8,484 bases of DNA from an uncultured Anaerovibrio sp. (GTDB taxonomy: Bacteria > Bacillota > Negativicutes > Selenomonadales > Selenomonadaceae), in the NCBI GenBank assembly GCA_902785445.1, contig CACZYN010000070.1, positions 1 to 8,484 of the forward strand, written 5' to 3'. The notes under the pieces are model-generated. The model worked only from the letters and a program-made list of their open reading frames with translations, was not told the DNA's origin and ran no database searches. A program made the translations under genes and the position numbers. Below, piece after piece: positions 1 through 5,515 of the stretch (position 1 is its first letter; each line of letters begins with the position of its first letter).

Positions 1-51
1 TTAAAATTTTTTGTATATATTAATTTTATTTTAAACTTAGTAATATAGAAT

Positions 52-68
52 TGATAATAATATTATCA
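52..68. promoter_or_regulatory. Perfect 17-bp dyad, possible operator upstream of the first gene
   Basis: TGATAATA, one central A, then TATTATCA form a perfect inverted repeat with 8-bp arms, ending 14 bp before the ATG at 82. The half-site GATAAT/ATTATC resembles those used by Fur-family regulators, but here the two hexamers are 3 bp apart, whereas the classical Fur 7-1-7 arrangement has them 1 bp apart. The surrounding 90 bp are very AT-rich, so chance is a real alternative. The position just ahead of a gene fits an operator. No good -35/-10 pair could be assigned around it. Confidence 0.35.
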
Positions 69-81
69 GAAGACGTTTTAT

Positions 82-135
82 ATGAAAGTGAGTGATCTTC
101 TTGTATGTTTATTTAAGAGAGGTAAAAAGCGATAA
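82..135 (+). other. Short 17-codon ORF overlapping the start of the next gene
   Basis: An ATG at 82 sits 9 nt after AGAAG (68-72), a weak ribosome-binding site, and reads 17 codons to TAA at 133-135. It overlaps the first 44 nt of the 133-codon frame that starts at GTG 92, in a different frame. Its peptide (MKVSDLLVCLFKRGKKR) looks like a normal protein N-terminus. It may be the true start of the following gene, separated from the main frame by a +1 shift near 124-132 (a run of A followed by GCGATAA). It could instead be a short leader peptide, or chance. Confidence 0.25.
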
Positions 136-493
136 GCAGCTATTGCCTTTTGCCAGTATTTCAGATGGTGTACGGGATACTTATGATGTTCGTTCCATAG
201 GTAATGCTGTGCCGAAGAGCTTTCTGCGGAGATTATTGGCCCTTCTAGAAGATGAGGAAGGATCAATTTATTATGCCCAAAAGCCTGAGTCAATTTACAT
301 GATAAATAGGGTATATGGCTGTAAAGACAGGGTAATGGAGATAGTGGGCAAAATTGATGAAATCCTTAAGGAGTATCCGGGAATTATTGTTACCATTGGG
401 GAAAATGAATATGTGATGAGCCGTACCATGCCCAAACGTATTGCCATCACCCGTGACAAGATGAAGAAAGTGGACATTAAAGAGCTCCTTTAA
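92..493 (+). CDS. Hypothetical protein, 133 residues, function unknown
   Basis: I do not recognise this protein. Read from GTG 92 it has 133 residues, with no signal peptide and no clear membrane segment. The C-terminal half (about residues 60-115) reads as strand - long amphipathic helix - strand: an IYMINRVYG strand, a helix rich in K/E/D/I, then GIIVTIGENEYVMS. This may be a small alpha/beta fold. The tail is basic (PKRIAITRDKMKKVDIKELL). The start is weak: TGA at 89 blocks any upstream extension, GTG 92 has no good ribosome-binding site, and an overlapping ATG ORF at 82 in another frame has a better one. The N-terminus may therefore lie across a frameshift. The gene ends 112 nt before the kinase gene on the same strand, with no strong terminator between them, so co-transcription is possible. 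Confidence 0.6.
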   Translation: MIFLYVYLREVKSDKQLLPFASISDGVRDTYDVRSIGNAVPKSFLRRLLALLEDEEGSIYYAQKPESIYMINRVYGCKDRVMEIVGKIDEILKEYPGIIVTIGENEYVMSRTMPKRIAITRDKMKKVDIKELL

Positions 494-532
494 TAACTAA
501 GGAAGAAACTTTCTGAATTGTACTAAATATTC

Positions 533-582
533 TTGACTATTCACCTTGTTTTTAGGAAAATATAAAAGAGGGTGCGTATAAT
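533..582 (+). promoter_or_regulatory. Weak promoter candidates ahead of the hybrid kinase gene
   Basis: The 94 bp between the two genes contain a TTGACT -35-like hexamer (533-538) and a perfect TATAAT (577-582), but they are 38 bp apart and cannot belong to one sigma-A promoter. TATAAT at 577-582 has only a poor -35 at the right distance (around 554-559). If used, it would start RNA near 589, which favours translation from the ATG at 606 over 588. Confidence 0.25.
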
Positions 583-605
583 TTTATATGGGGGTAATAT
601 GTAGT

Positions 606-2762
606 ATGAGTATCCAGGAAAAGGTATCTGAACTTGATACTTGTATAAAAGAATATTTGTGGTCCTTGGCGGAAAATCGGGGAAAGAACGATTCGTTTAA
701 TGGGAAGATTTTATCTTCTTTACGGGAACTGGCAAATTGTGATTTCGCTTTCCTTTTGCGGCGCGGTACTAATAAGGAAATTTTTTCTTTTGAGGAATGC
801 AATACGTCTATTGATGGATTGGAATTTGAAGGCATAGATTTTCCTGTAAGTTCAGATCATTTGCGAGCTTTGTCCAAGGCGGTTTCCAGTGGCGGTATCG
901 GTGTTGAGCCACTGTCCTTTTTAGGTGAGGATTTTGCTGTGCCAACCATTTATTGTGCTGTTAATGTTGGGGGACAGATCAGAGCACTGGTGGGCATGAT
1001 GGACTTTGGTAACCCGGAGCGCCTGTGGTCTGGTGAGGAGAAAGAGCTGGTTTCCAAGGCGGGCAGAGCTTTGGGGCTTTATGTGGAGTACACATTCTTG
1101 TTGGAAAGCAAGAAACAGCAAGCCAGTGAGTTTAAACAGCGGGTGGACAATGAGTCTAAGCTGCGCAACAAGGTTGAGGCAGCCTTGGTTAAGGCGGAAA
1201 AGGCTAATAAAGCCAAGCAGAAGTTCCTTGTAAATATGTCCCATGATATTCGCACACCTATGAATGCCATTATTGGTTTTGCGGCTTTGGCTAATACCCA
1301 TGTGGAGGAGCATGACCGGGTAAAGGATTATTTGGGGAAGATTACTTCCTCCAGTAAGAGCTTGCTGAGTCTGTTTAATGATGTATTGGATATTACCAAT
1401 ATAGAAGAAGGCCGGGCCCAGTTGGATGAAATGCCAAATACCTTGTCAACCGTGGTGCATGACATCAAGAAGATGATTCAAGGTATGGTGGATTCCAAGT
1501 TGATAAAGCTGTCTATGGAGACGGTGGATGTAGTTCATGAAAAGATTTTCTGTGACCAGACTCGTCTTAATCAGATTATGCTTAACCTTATCAGTAATTC
1601 CATAAAGCATACCAATGTGGGTGGCAAGATTACTGTTACGGTGAAGGAGATAACCAGCCGGAAAGATGGCTATGGTTCCTTTGATTTTATTATCAAGGAC
1701 GACGGTATGGGGATGAGTGAAGAATATGTGGCCCATATTTTTGACCCATTCGAAAAGGAAGAAAATACCAGTAAGAGCGTGCTCCAGGGTACAGGCCTTA
1801 CTATGGCCATAACCAAAAATCTCATTGATATGATGCAGGGCGATATTCGTATTTCCAGCCAAGTAGGAGTGGGTTCGGAAGTTGTGATAAGCCTGGATTT
1901 CAAATTGCAGAATGAAAGTAATGTTTCTGGTGAATTTGATATTTTACCTGAAATTGAAGGCAAGCGAGCCTTTATCGTTAATAGTTCTATGGATACCTGT
2001 AACAGCCTTATTGCCATGCTCAAGAGATTTGGCGCTACCACAGAGTGGACTTTGTCGGCTAATGAGGCTATACAGAAGGCCAAGATGGCTAATTCCGAGG
2101 AAGCAGATTATGATGTTTTCTTCATTGATTGGCATATGTCGGACATGAATGGCGTAGAGATTATCAGACAGCTTCGCCGCTTTGTGGATGATGAAATTCC
2201 GATGGTGCTGATTACCGACGGTAATTGTTCTGATTTTGTGGATGAGGTAGTTGATTTAGGGACATTGGGCTTCCTGTCCAAGCCTGTTTTCGCCTCTGAT
2301 GTCAAGTCATTGATCAGCAGCACCATGAACGGTCCTTCGGATAAGTTTGAGGCTCCGTCCATTGTGAAGGAGGCTGACTTTATTGGTCGCCGCATCTTGT
2401 TGGCGGAGGACAATAAGATGAATCAGGAAATAGCTATCACAATTTTGGAGGATGCAGGTTTCTTTGTGGATTTGGCCGAAGATGGAGAAATTGCTGTGAA
2501 TAAGATTATAAATCATCCAGGTGGTTATTATGATCTGGTGCTCATGGATATCAAGATGCCAGTAATGGATGGTTACGAGGCCACTAAGCGTATAAGAGGT
2601 ATGTCAGATGAGAGTAAGAAGGACGTTCCGATTATTGCTATGACGGCGGATGCCTTCTCGGCGGACCGACAGCTGGCCTTAGAGTGTGGTATGAATGAGC
2701 ATATTACCAAGCCAGTGGATATTGATCGACTCTTCAGCGTATTGAAATCCGTTGTTAAATAA
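606..2762 (+). CDS. Soluble GAF-type hybrid sensor histidine kinase with two receiver domains
   Basis: A cytosolic two-component hybrid kinase of 718 residues from ATG 606. No transmembrane segment is visible. Order of domains: a GAF-like sensor (about 35-165); a coiled coil (about 166-209); a HisKA dimerisation domain with the phospho-accepting His213 in FLVNMSHDIRTPMN; and a HATPase_c domain with N-box NLISNSIKHT (Asn327, Asn331), DDGMGM (365-370), FDPF and GTGL (395-398). Then follow receiver 1 (about 452-575) and receiver 2 (about 595-718). Receiver 2 is complete (Glu601/Asp602, phospho-acceptor Asp648, Thr680, Lys702). Receiver 1 keeps Asp508 and Lys559 but has Asn-Ser where the Mg-binding acidic pair should be, so it is probably degenerate. 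No HPt or output domain is present, so phosphate would have to pass to an unlinked partner. An in-frame ATG at 588 would add six residues. I prefer 606 because GGGGG (590-594) lies 11 nt before it. The signal and targets are unknown. Confidence 0.93.
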   Translation: MSIQEKVSELDTCIKEYLWSLAENRGKNDSFNGKILSSLRELANCDFAFLLRRGTNKEIFSFEECNTSIDGLEFEGIDFPVSSDHLRALSKAVSSGGIGVEPLSFLGEDFAVPTIYCAVNVGGQIRALVGMMDFGNPERLWSGEEKELVSKAGRALGLYVEYTFLLESKKQQASEFKQRVDNESKLRNKVEAALVKAEKANKAKQKFLVNMSHDIRTPMNAIIGFAALANTHVEEHDRVKDYLGKITSSSKSLLSLFNDVLDITNIEEGRAQLDEMPNTLSTVVHDIKKMIQGMVDSKLIKLSMETVDVVHEKIFCDQTRLNQIMLNLISNSIKHTNVGGKITVTVKEITSRKDGYGSFDFIIKDDGMGMSEEYVAHIFDPFEKEENTSKSVLQGTGLTMAITKNLIDMMQGDIRISSQVGVGSEVVISLDFKLQNESNVSGEFDILPEIEGKRAFIVNSSMDTCNSLIAMLKRFGATTEWTLSANEAIQKAKMANSEEADYDVFFIDWHMSDMNGVEIIRQLRRFVDDEIPMVLITDGNCSDFVDEVVDLGTLGFLSKPVFASDVKSLISSTMNGPSDKFEAPSIVKEADFIGRRILLAEDNKMNQEIAITILEDAGFFVDLAEDGEIAVNKIINHPGGYYDLVLMDIKMPVMDGYEATKRIRGMSDESKKDVPIIAMTADAFSADRQLALECGMNEHITKPVDIDRLFSVLKSVVK

Positions 2763-2774
2763 TGGAAAAATAAT

Positions 2775-2819
2775 AAGACGGTTACAGTAAGCAGTATACT
2801 TGCTGTAACCGTCTTTTTT
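2775..2819. terminator. Strong hairpin terminator between convergent genes, probably bidirectional
   Basis: GACGGTTACAG (2777-2787) pairs perfectly with CTGTAACCGTC (2803-2813). The stem continues inward through one T-G wobble and AAG/CTT to a 7-nt loop, giving about 15 bp, and a T6 run follows on the plus strand. On the minus strand the stem is followed by TTATTATTTTT, so it can also end the convergent corA operon, whose last gene stops 8 nt before it. It begins 12 nt after the kinase stop codon. Confidence 0.95.
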
Positions 2820-2826
2820 AGTGCAT

Positions 2827-3003
2827 TTATTTGTTCTTGCGTTGATATAATTGTTTTATTAGTCCGTTATAGGATTCCATGGACATTACCACCAAGTTTT
2901 TGTCGTTAGCCCGTTGGACAAATATGGTTTCCTGTTCGTCATTGGCCTTGTCGGCATAGATGGTAAATTCTTTAATGAAATCTGATGATGAAGCTGCAAT
3001 CAT
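2827..3003 (-). CDS. Phd/YefM-family antitoxin-like protein, 58 residues, no toxin partner seen
   Basis: A 58-residue ORF (MIAASSSDFIKEF ... MSMESYNGLIKQLYQRKNK). It matches the N-terminal DNA-binding fold of Phd/YefM antitoxins: a short strand, the SDFIKEFTIYADKAND helix region, ETIFVQRANDKNLVVMSMESYNGL as the paired strands, then the start of the next helix. Family members usually have about 75-95 residues. This one stops just where the toxin-wrapping C-terminal tail would begin. It is the last gene of the corA operon, 17 nt after the 76-residue ORF. GGAG in that gap and AAAGG 9 nt before the ATG serve as ribosome-binding site. No RelE/YoeB/Txe or Doc-like toxin lies on either side; the next feature downstream is the terminator. 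It may be a DNA-binding autoregulator left over from a toxin-antitoxin pair, or the partner of its unknown neighbour. The family call is fairly sure; the role is not. Confidence 0.75.
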   Translation of the reverse strand: MIAASSSDFIKEFTIYADKANDEQETIFVQRANDKNLVVMSMESYNGLIKQLYQRKNK

Positions 3004-3020
3004 TTGTGATGCCTTTCTCC

Positions 3021-3251
3021 TTAACAGGAAGTTTTGCCAAGAATAGGGTGCTTTACTGGCCGAAGACTGCGGGTCCGAATGGTTTTTATGGCGGTCTCCA
3101 TATTTACATCCTCCCGCTGGTCCTGTGATTCATAAACACAGATGGGGTGGTCCACTCCTAATTCACTGGCTGGCATGTAAACATACTCAGCAGTGTTGGT
3201 GTCGCCAAATATTAATCCGGCTCTTAATTCAGATTCGGTCATTGTAGCCAT
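3021..3251 (-). CDS. Unrecognised 76-residue protein in the corA operon
   Basis: I do not recognise this protein. The ATG at 3251 is preceded by GGAGG with a 10-nt gap, a strong ribosome-binding site, and starts only 16 nt after the corA stop, so it is very likely real and co-transcribed with corA. A second ATG three codons later is possible. The product is soluble and mixed alpha/beta in appearance, with an acidic N-terminal part (TESELRAGLIFGDTNTAEYVYM) and a basic C-terminal part (KTIRTRSLRPVKHPILGKTSC) ending in Cys. There is no signal peptide, membrane segment or metal-binding motif. It does not show the conserved residues of RelE/YoeB-type toxins, although it precedes a YefM-like antitoxin gene by 17 nt. 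An upstream in-frame extension into the end of corA is open, but it reads Cys-rich shadow sequence and is not favoured. Confidence 0.7.
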   Translation of the reverse strand: MATMTESELRAGLIFGDTNTAEYVYMPASELGVDHPICVYESQDQREDVNMETAIKTIRTRSLRPVKHPILGKTSC

Positions 3252-3267
3252 AAAGAGCTTTCCTCCG

Positions 3268-4221
3268 TTAGAACATGTCCCGCTTCCACAACAGGACGCC
3301 GCAAACCCCCACAAGCACGCCAGCTATACCAAAAATATAGCTGAAGGCCTGGTCATTTCCTTCCATCGGTACTGGTACGTTCATACCGAAGAAGCTGGAA
3401 ATAACTGTAGGTATTGCCAATAAAATGGTGACTGCTGCCAAAAATTTCATGACCTGATTCAGGTTATTGGAAATAATTGACGAGAAGGTATCTGCCAAAC
3501 GGGCAAGGATTTTACTGTACATCTCTACCATTTCCTTGGCCTGTTTGTTTTCAATAATTACATCCTCCAGCAGGTCCTCATCTTCCTCGTAATATTTCAA
3601 CATAGGCTGCATGTTGGAATTGGTACGAAGGCGCATGAGCTTATCCAGTACGGCACCATTGGATCTAAGGGAGGCATTAAAGAATGTCAGGGCCTTTTGC
3701 AGCTCCAAAAGCTTTAAAATTTCCTGATTTTTCATGGAATGGCGGAGATTTCTCTCGATTTCATCCGACTGCTTGCTTATCTGTCGCAGATAGCTAAGGT
3801 AGAAGGTGGCCGACCGATAAAGAATTTGGAATAAAAATCTGGTCTTCTTAAAAGTGCGGAAAATCCGGGCATTTTTTTCGTTAAAGTAAGATAATACCGG
3901 GGTTTCCTCCAAACAAACTGTGATGATATATTCCTCGGTGACAATAATTGCCAAAGGCAGGGTATCGTAACCGCCCTCTTCGCGAATAACTGGGACATTG
4001 GTCAAAATCATGACACTGTCGTCCTCAATATCAATATGGGAACGCTCCTCATCGTCCAATGCTGAACGGAGAAAGTCTGGCTCAACTTCGGTGAGATTGC
4101 CTACAACTTTCAGCTCGTATGGTGTAGGATCGACAATGTTAATCCAGGCACCATTTTCCAAGCCCTTCAGACTGAGTTCGGTGAGAGGACCATTCTCATG
4201 GGATTTAAGGATTTTGAGCAT
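3268..4221 (-). CDS. corA: CorA-family magnesium/divalent cation transporter
   Basis: A 317-residue CorA-type channel for Mg2+ (Co2+ or Ni2+ possible), which acts as a pentamer in the cytoplasmic membrane. The long N-terminal part (1-250) is cytoplasmic alpha/beta followed by long charged helices (about 130-250), as in the CorA funnel. Two membrane segments lie at the C-terminus (about 257-277 and 292-312). The signature GMN (279-281, in SSFFGMNVPVP) closes the first of them and forms the selectivity filter. The protein ends in the short basic tail WKRDMF. Length and layout are normal for the family. The start is supported by AAAGGAG 7 nt before the ATG. It heads a three-gene operon with two small ORFs. 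A promoter about 200 nt upstream and a leader able to form alternative hairpins suggest control at the RNA level. The family is certain; the exact ion is not. Confidence 0.95.
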   Translation of the reverse strand: MLKILKSHENGPLTELSLKGLENGAWINIVDPTPYELKVVGNLTEVEPDFLRSALDDEERSHIDIEDDSVMILTNVPVIREEGGYDTLPLAIIVTEEYIITVCLEETPVLSYFNEKNARIFRTFKKTRFLFQILYRSATFYLSYLRQISKQSDEIERNLRHSMKNQEILKLLELQKALTFFNASLRSNGAVLDKLMRLRTNSNMQPMLKYYEEDEDLLEDVIIENKQAKEMVEMYSKILARLADTFSSIISNNLNQVMKFLAAVTILLAIPTVISSFFGMNVPVPMEGNDQAFSYIFGIAGVLVGVCGVLLWKRDMF

Positions 4222-4424
4222 AATGGTACTCCTTTCATTACAAAGAGACCATATATGTTTTTACCCACGTATAATAATATGGCGGGATAAAAAGGATACG
4301 GTCTCGGTATTTCGTTTGGGGTTTTCCGGGGCTTCCGGACTAGGGTAGTCTGTATCCATTTTTCCTCACCAACTTTTCCTAATGTTTTAGATCCCTGTTG
4401 TAGCTTATATAATACAACAAGACC
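4222..4424 (-). promoter_or_regulatory. Long structured corA leader, possible attenuator or riboswitch
   Basis: The predicted transcript start (near 4424) leaves about 200 nt of leader. Read on the minus strand, GGATAC (4357-4352) pairs with GTATCC (4299-4294). AAAAA/TTTTT extend this helix past a one-base bulge, and the T5 run (4293-4289) follows the stem as in an intrinsic terminator. Enclosed are a perfect GACTA-CCC-TAGTC hairpin (4338-4350) and a CCGG/CCGG hairpin (4326-4338). GAGACC (4305-4300), next to the closing strand, can instead pair with GGTCTC (4250-4245) downstream. That alternative hairpin spans the T run, and a smaller TTA-CCC/GGGTAA hairpin (4261-4290) fits inside it. Mutually exclusive helices around a U-run are typical of riboswitch or attenuator leaders. 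I could not match it to the M-box or another known class. The pairings are seen; the function is inferred. Confidence 0.45.
4396..4419. promoter_or_regulatory. Inverted repeat at the corA transcript start
   Basis: TGTTGTA (4396-4402) and TACAACA (4413-4419) form a perfect 7-bp inverted repeat around 10 bp. It lies about 12-35 bp downstream of the predicted corA -10. It could be an operator or, in RNA, a hairpin at the very 5' end of the corA leader. Its AT-rich centre also contains a TATAAT on the plus strand (4408-4413), but no matching -35 was found. Confidence 0.45.
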
Positions 4425-4430
4425 ATTAAA

Positions 4431-4459
4431 ATATTACTACTCGCCCCGCTATTCGTCAA
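4431..4459 (-). promoter_or_regulatory. Predicted sigma-A promoter of the corA operon
   Basis: On the minus strand TTGACG (4459-4454, five of six consensus bases) and TAATAT (4436-4431, four of six) are separated by exactly 17 bp. The spacer is GC-rich (4453-4437). Transcription would start near 4424, about 200 nt before the corA ATG. Confidence 0.6.
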
Positions 4460-4509
4460 TGTTTTTATGGCATTAGTTGTTTGGGGAGGAGTATATTTAA
4501 TTTATTGAA

Positions 4510-4538
4510 TGGAAAAATTTTATCAACTGGGGTATAAT
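4510..4538 (+). promoter_or_regulatory. Predicted sigma-A promoter of the TVP38-type gene
   Basis: TGGAAA (4510-4515, four of six) and a perfect TATAAT (4533-4538) with a 17-bp spacer. RNA would start near 4545, giving a leader of about 28 nt that contains the GGGGG ribosome-binding site (4560-4564). It is divergent from the corA promoter, with about 50 bp between the two -35 boxes. Confidence 0.6.
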
Positions 4539-4572
4539 TTTCTCTGTCTAAATATATTTGGGGGCAAGCAAT

Positions 4573-5286
4573 ATGAAGAAATCAGGTTCAATGATAAAAA
4601 TAGGAGCGGCGGCGATTCTGGTGCTGCTTATTTTTATAATATATTTCCTTAATCCGGCATTTTTCAAGGAACTTTGGCAGGTGTGTCTCAGCGGGGATAT
4701 GCATCTGGTGGCGGAGTATATCAATTCCTTTGGCCCCTGGGCCATGGTATTTAGCTTTTTGCTGGTACTGTGCGTTAATGCCATTGGCTTTCCACCCGCC
4801 ATTATTTTTTCTTCAGCCAATGCTCTGATTTTTGGTATTGTGCCGGGAATTATTCTGGCCTGGCTGGCGGAGACCGTAGGGGTTACCATAAGCTTTATAC
4901 TGCTCAGATTTTTCTTTCGGGATGCGGCAGAGGAAATCATTGCCAAGAATTCTTATTTGAAAAAAATGGATGATGTCAGCGGCAAGGAGGGCTTTAAAGT
5001 AATGCTTATTGCCAGACTGGTGCCATATCTTCCATCAGGTCTTTTAAATGCTGTGGGGGCCCTTAGCAAAATGAGCCTTAAAGATTATGTGCTGGCTGCT
5101 CTTATAGGCAAGCTGCCATCCACCGCCATTGAGGCCATGATTGGCCATGATGCGGTAACTGCCAGTGAAAACCCGTATCGCTTGGTATTCAATATCTTTT
5201 TGGCTGTAGCCGTTATAGGGGCGTTTTTCATCTATGAAAAGCGGAATAAGGCCAAAGCAGAACAGGAAAAGGGACAAGAAAATTAA
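4573..5286 (+). CDS. TVP38/TMEM64 (VTT/DedA-like) family membrane protein
   Basis: A 237-residue inner-membrane protein of the VTT/SNARE-associated family. Bacterial and eukaryotic relatives are linked to lipid scrambling or membrane homeostasis; the substrate of this one is unknown. It has an N-terminal membrane anchor (about 8-26) and a hydrophobic core (about 55-113) with a re-entrant-like segment FPPAIIFSSANALIFG (73-88). The family signature follows in the second half: LIARLVPYLPSGLLNAVGALS (145-165), then LIGKLPSTAIEAMIGHDA (177-194). A last membrane helix (about 203-222) and a charged Lys/Glu/Gln tail end the protein. Length is normal. I chose ATG 4573, eight nt after GGGGG (4560-4564); a TTG at 4558 would include that ribosome-binding site in the coding sequence. 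It appears monocistronic with its own promoter. The structured region downstream has no canonical T-run terminator. Confidence 0.9.
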   Translation: MKKSGSMIKIGAAAILVLLIFIIYFLNPAFFKELWQVCLSGDMHLVAEYINSFGPWAMVFSFLLVLCVNAIGFPPAIIFSSANALIFGIVPGIILAWLAETVGVTISFILLRFFFRDAAEEIIAKNSYLKKMDDVSGKEGFKVMLIARLVPYLPSGLLNAVGALSKMSLKDYVLAALIGKLPSTAIEAMIGHDAVTASENPYRLVFNIFLAVAVIGAFFIYEKRNKAKAEQEKGQEN

Positions 5287-5291
5287 CCACA

Positions 5292-5442
5292 GGAAAATCT
5301 TGCATTTAGTTTATAAACATCGGTATAACTCGGTGGAAGATGTCCCCCTCCTCTACAGGTGGTGAGCATATCTCCCACCGAGTTGCGACACGATCGAAGT
5401 GAGTTAGTCCCGCGAGGGGAAACGCTAATTGGAAGATTTTTC
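5292..5442 (+). other. Structured non-coding element with terminal inverted repeats and internal hairpins
   Basis: The stretch 5287-5515 holds no gene I can support. Within it, GGAAAATCTTGC (5292-5303) and the sequence at 5431-5442 are imperfect inverted repeats (10 of 12, with 8 contiguous). Inside, AACTCGGTGG (5327-5336) pairs perfectly with CCACCGAGTT (5375-5384). This helix continues through AGAT/ATCT and an apical CC.CC/GG.GG stem, so 58 nt can fold as one long imperfect hairpin. A second hairpin has AGTTAG/CTAATT (5402-5430) enclosing CCC-GCGA-GGG with a GNRA loop, and a small CAC/GTG hairpin lies between them. It could be a MITE/PATE-like repeat, a structured RNA, or the 3' end of the upstream transcript. 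The strand is arbitrary. I cannot match it to a named family. Confidence 0.5.
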
Positions 5443-5460
5443 TATTGGAAATAGAAAAAT
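5436..5460. promoter_or_regulatory. Perfect 11-bp palindrome overlapping the next promoter
   Basis: ATTTTTCTATT (5436-5446), a GGA loop, then AATAGAAAAAT (5450-5460) form a perfect inverted repeat. It covers the predicted -35 box (5452-5457) of the DUF4321 promoter, as an operator would, and its left arm overlaps the right end of the structured element. No T-run follows, so it is not a standard terminator. Confidence 0.5.
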
Positions 5461-5480
5461 TTGAACAACTGCGTTATAAT
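5452..5480 (+). promoter_or_regulatory. Predicted promoter of the DUF4321-maf-radC-mre run
   Basis: TAGAAA (5452-5457, four of six) and a perfect TATAAT (5475-5480) with a 17-bp spacer. RNA would start near 5487, which fits the chosen GTG start at 5516. The pattern is close to that of the TVP38-gene promoter (TGGAAA, 17 bp, TATAAT). Confidence 0.5.
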
Positions 5481-5515
5481 GTAGGGTGCAGAATTGTGTA
5501 ATGGAGGTTGAATTA

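Noticed and set aside
501..515. AGAAA-C-TTTCT small palindrome after the first gene
   Set aside because: A 5-bp arm in AT-rich DNA is expected by chance, and no T-run or promoter relation supports a function.
1446..1862. 138-codon minus-strand frame inside the kinase gene
   Set aside because: It is a shadow of the conserved HATPase coding region, with no ribosome-binding site or recognisable domain.
3021..3251. 76-residue ORF considered as a RelE/YoeB-type toxin paired with the antitoxin-like gene
   Set aside because: It lacks the conserved basic and aromatic residues of that toxin family, and it lies before the antitoxin gene, whereas YefM-YoeB usually has the antitoxin first.
3998..4348. 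116-codon plus-strand frame opposite the start of corA and its leader
   Set aside because: It is antisense to the conserved N-terminal part of corA and its Ser/Arg-rich product has no family features.
4222..4400. corA leader considered as a standard M-box (ykoK) Mg2+ riboswitch
   Set aside because: Only a short GGTGAGGA resemblance was found; the long conserved M-box core and its helices could not be traced.
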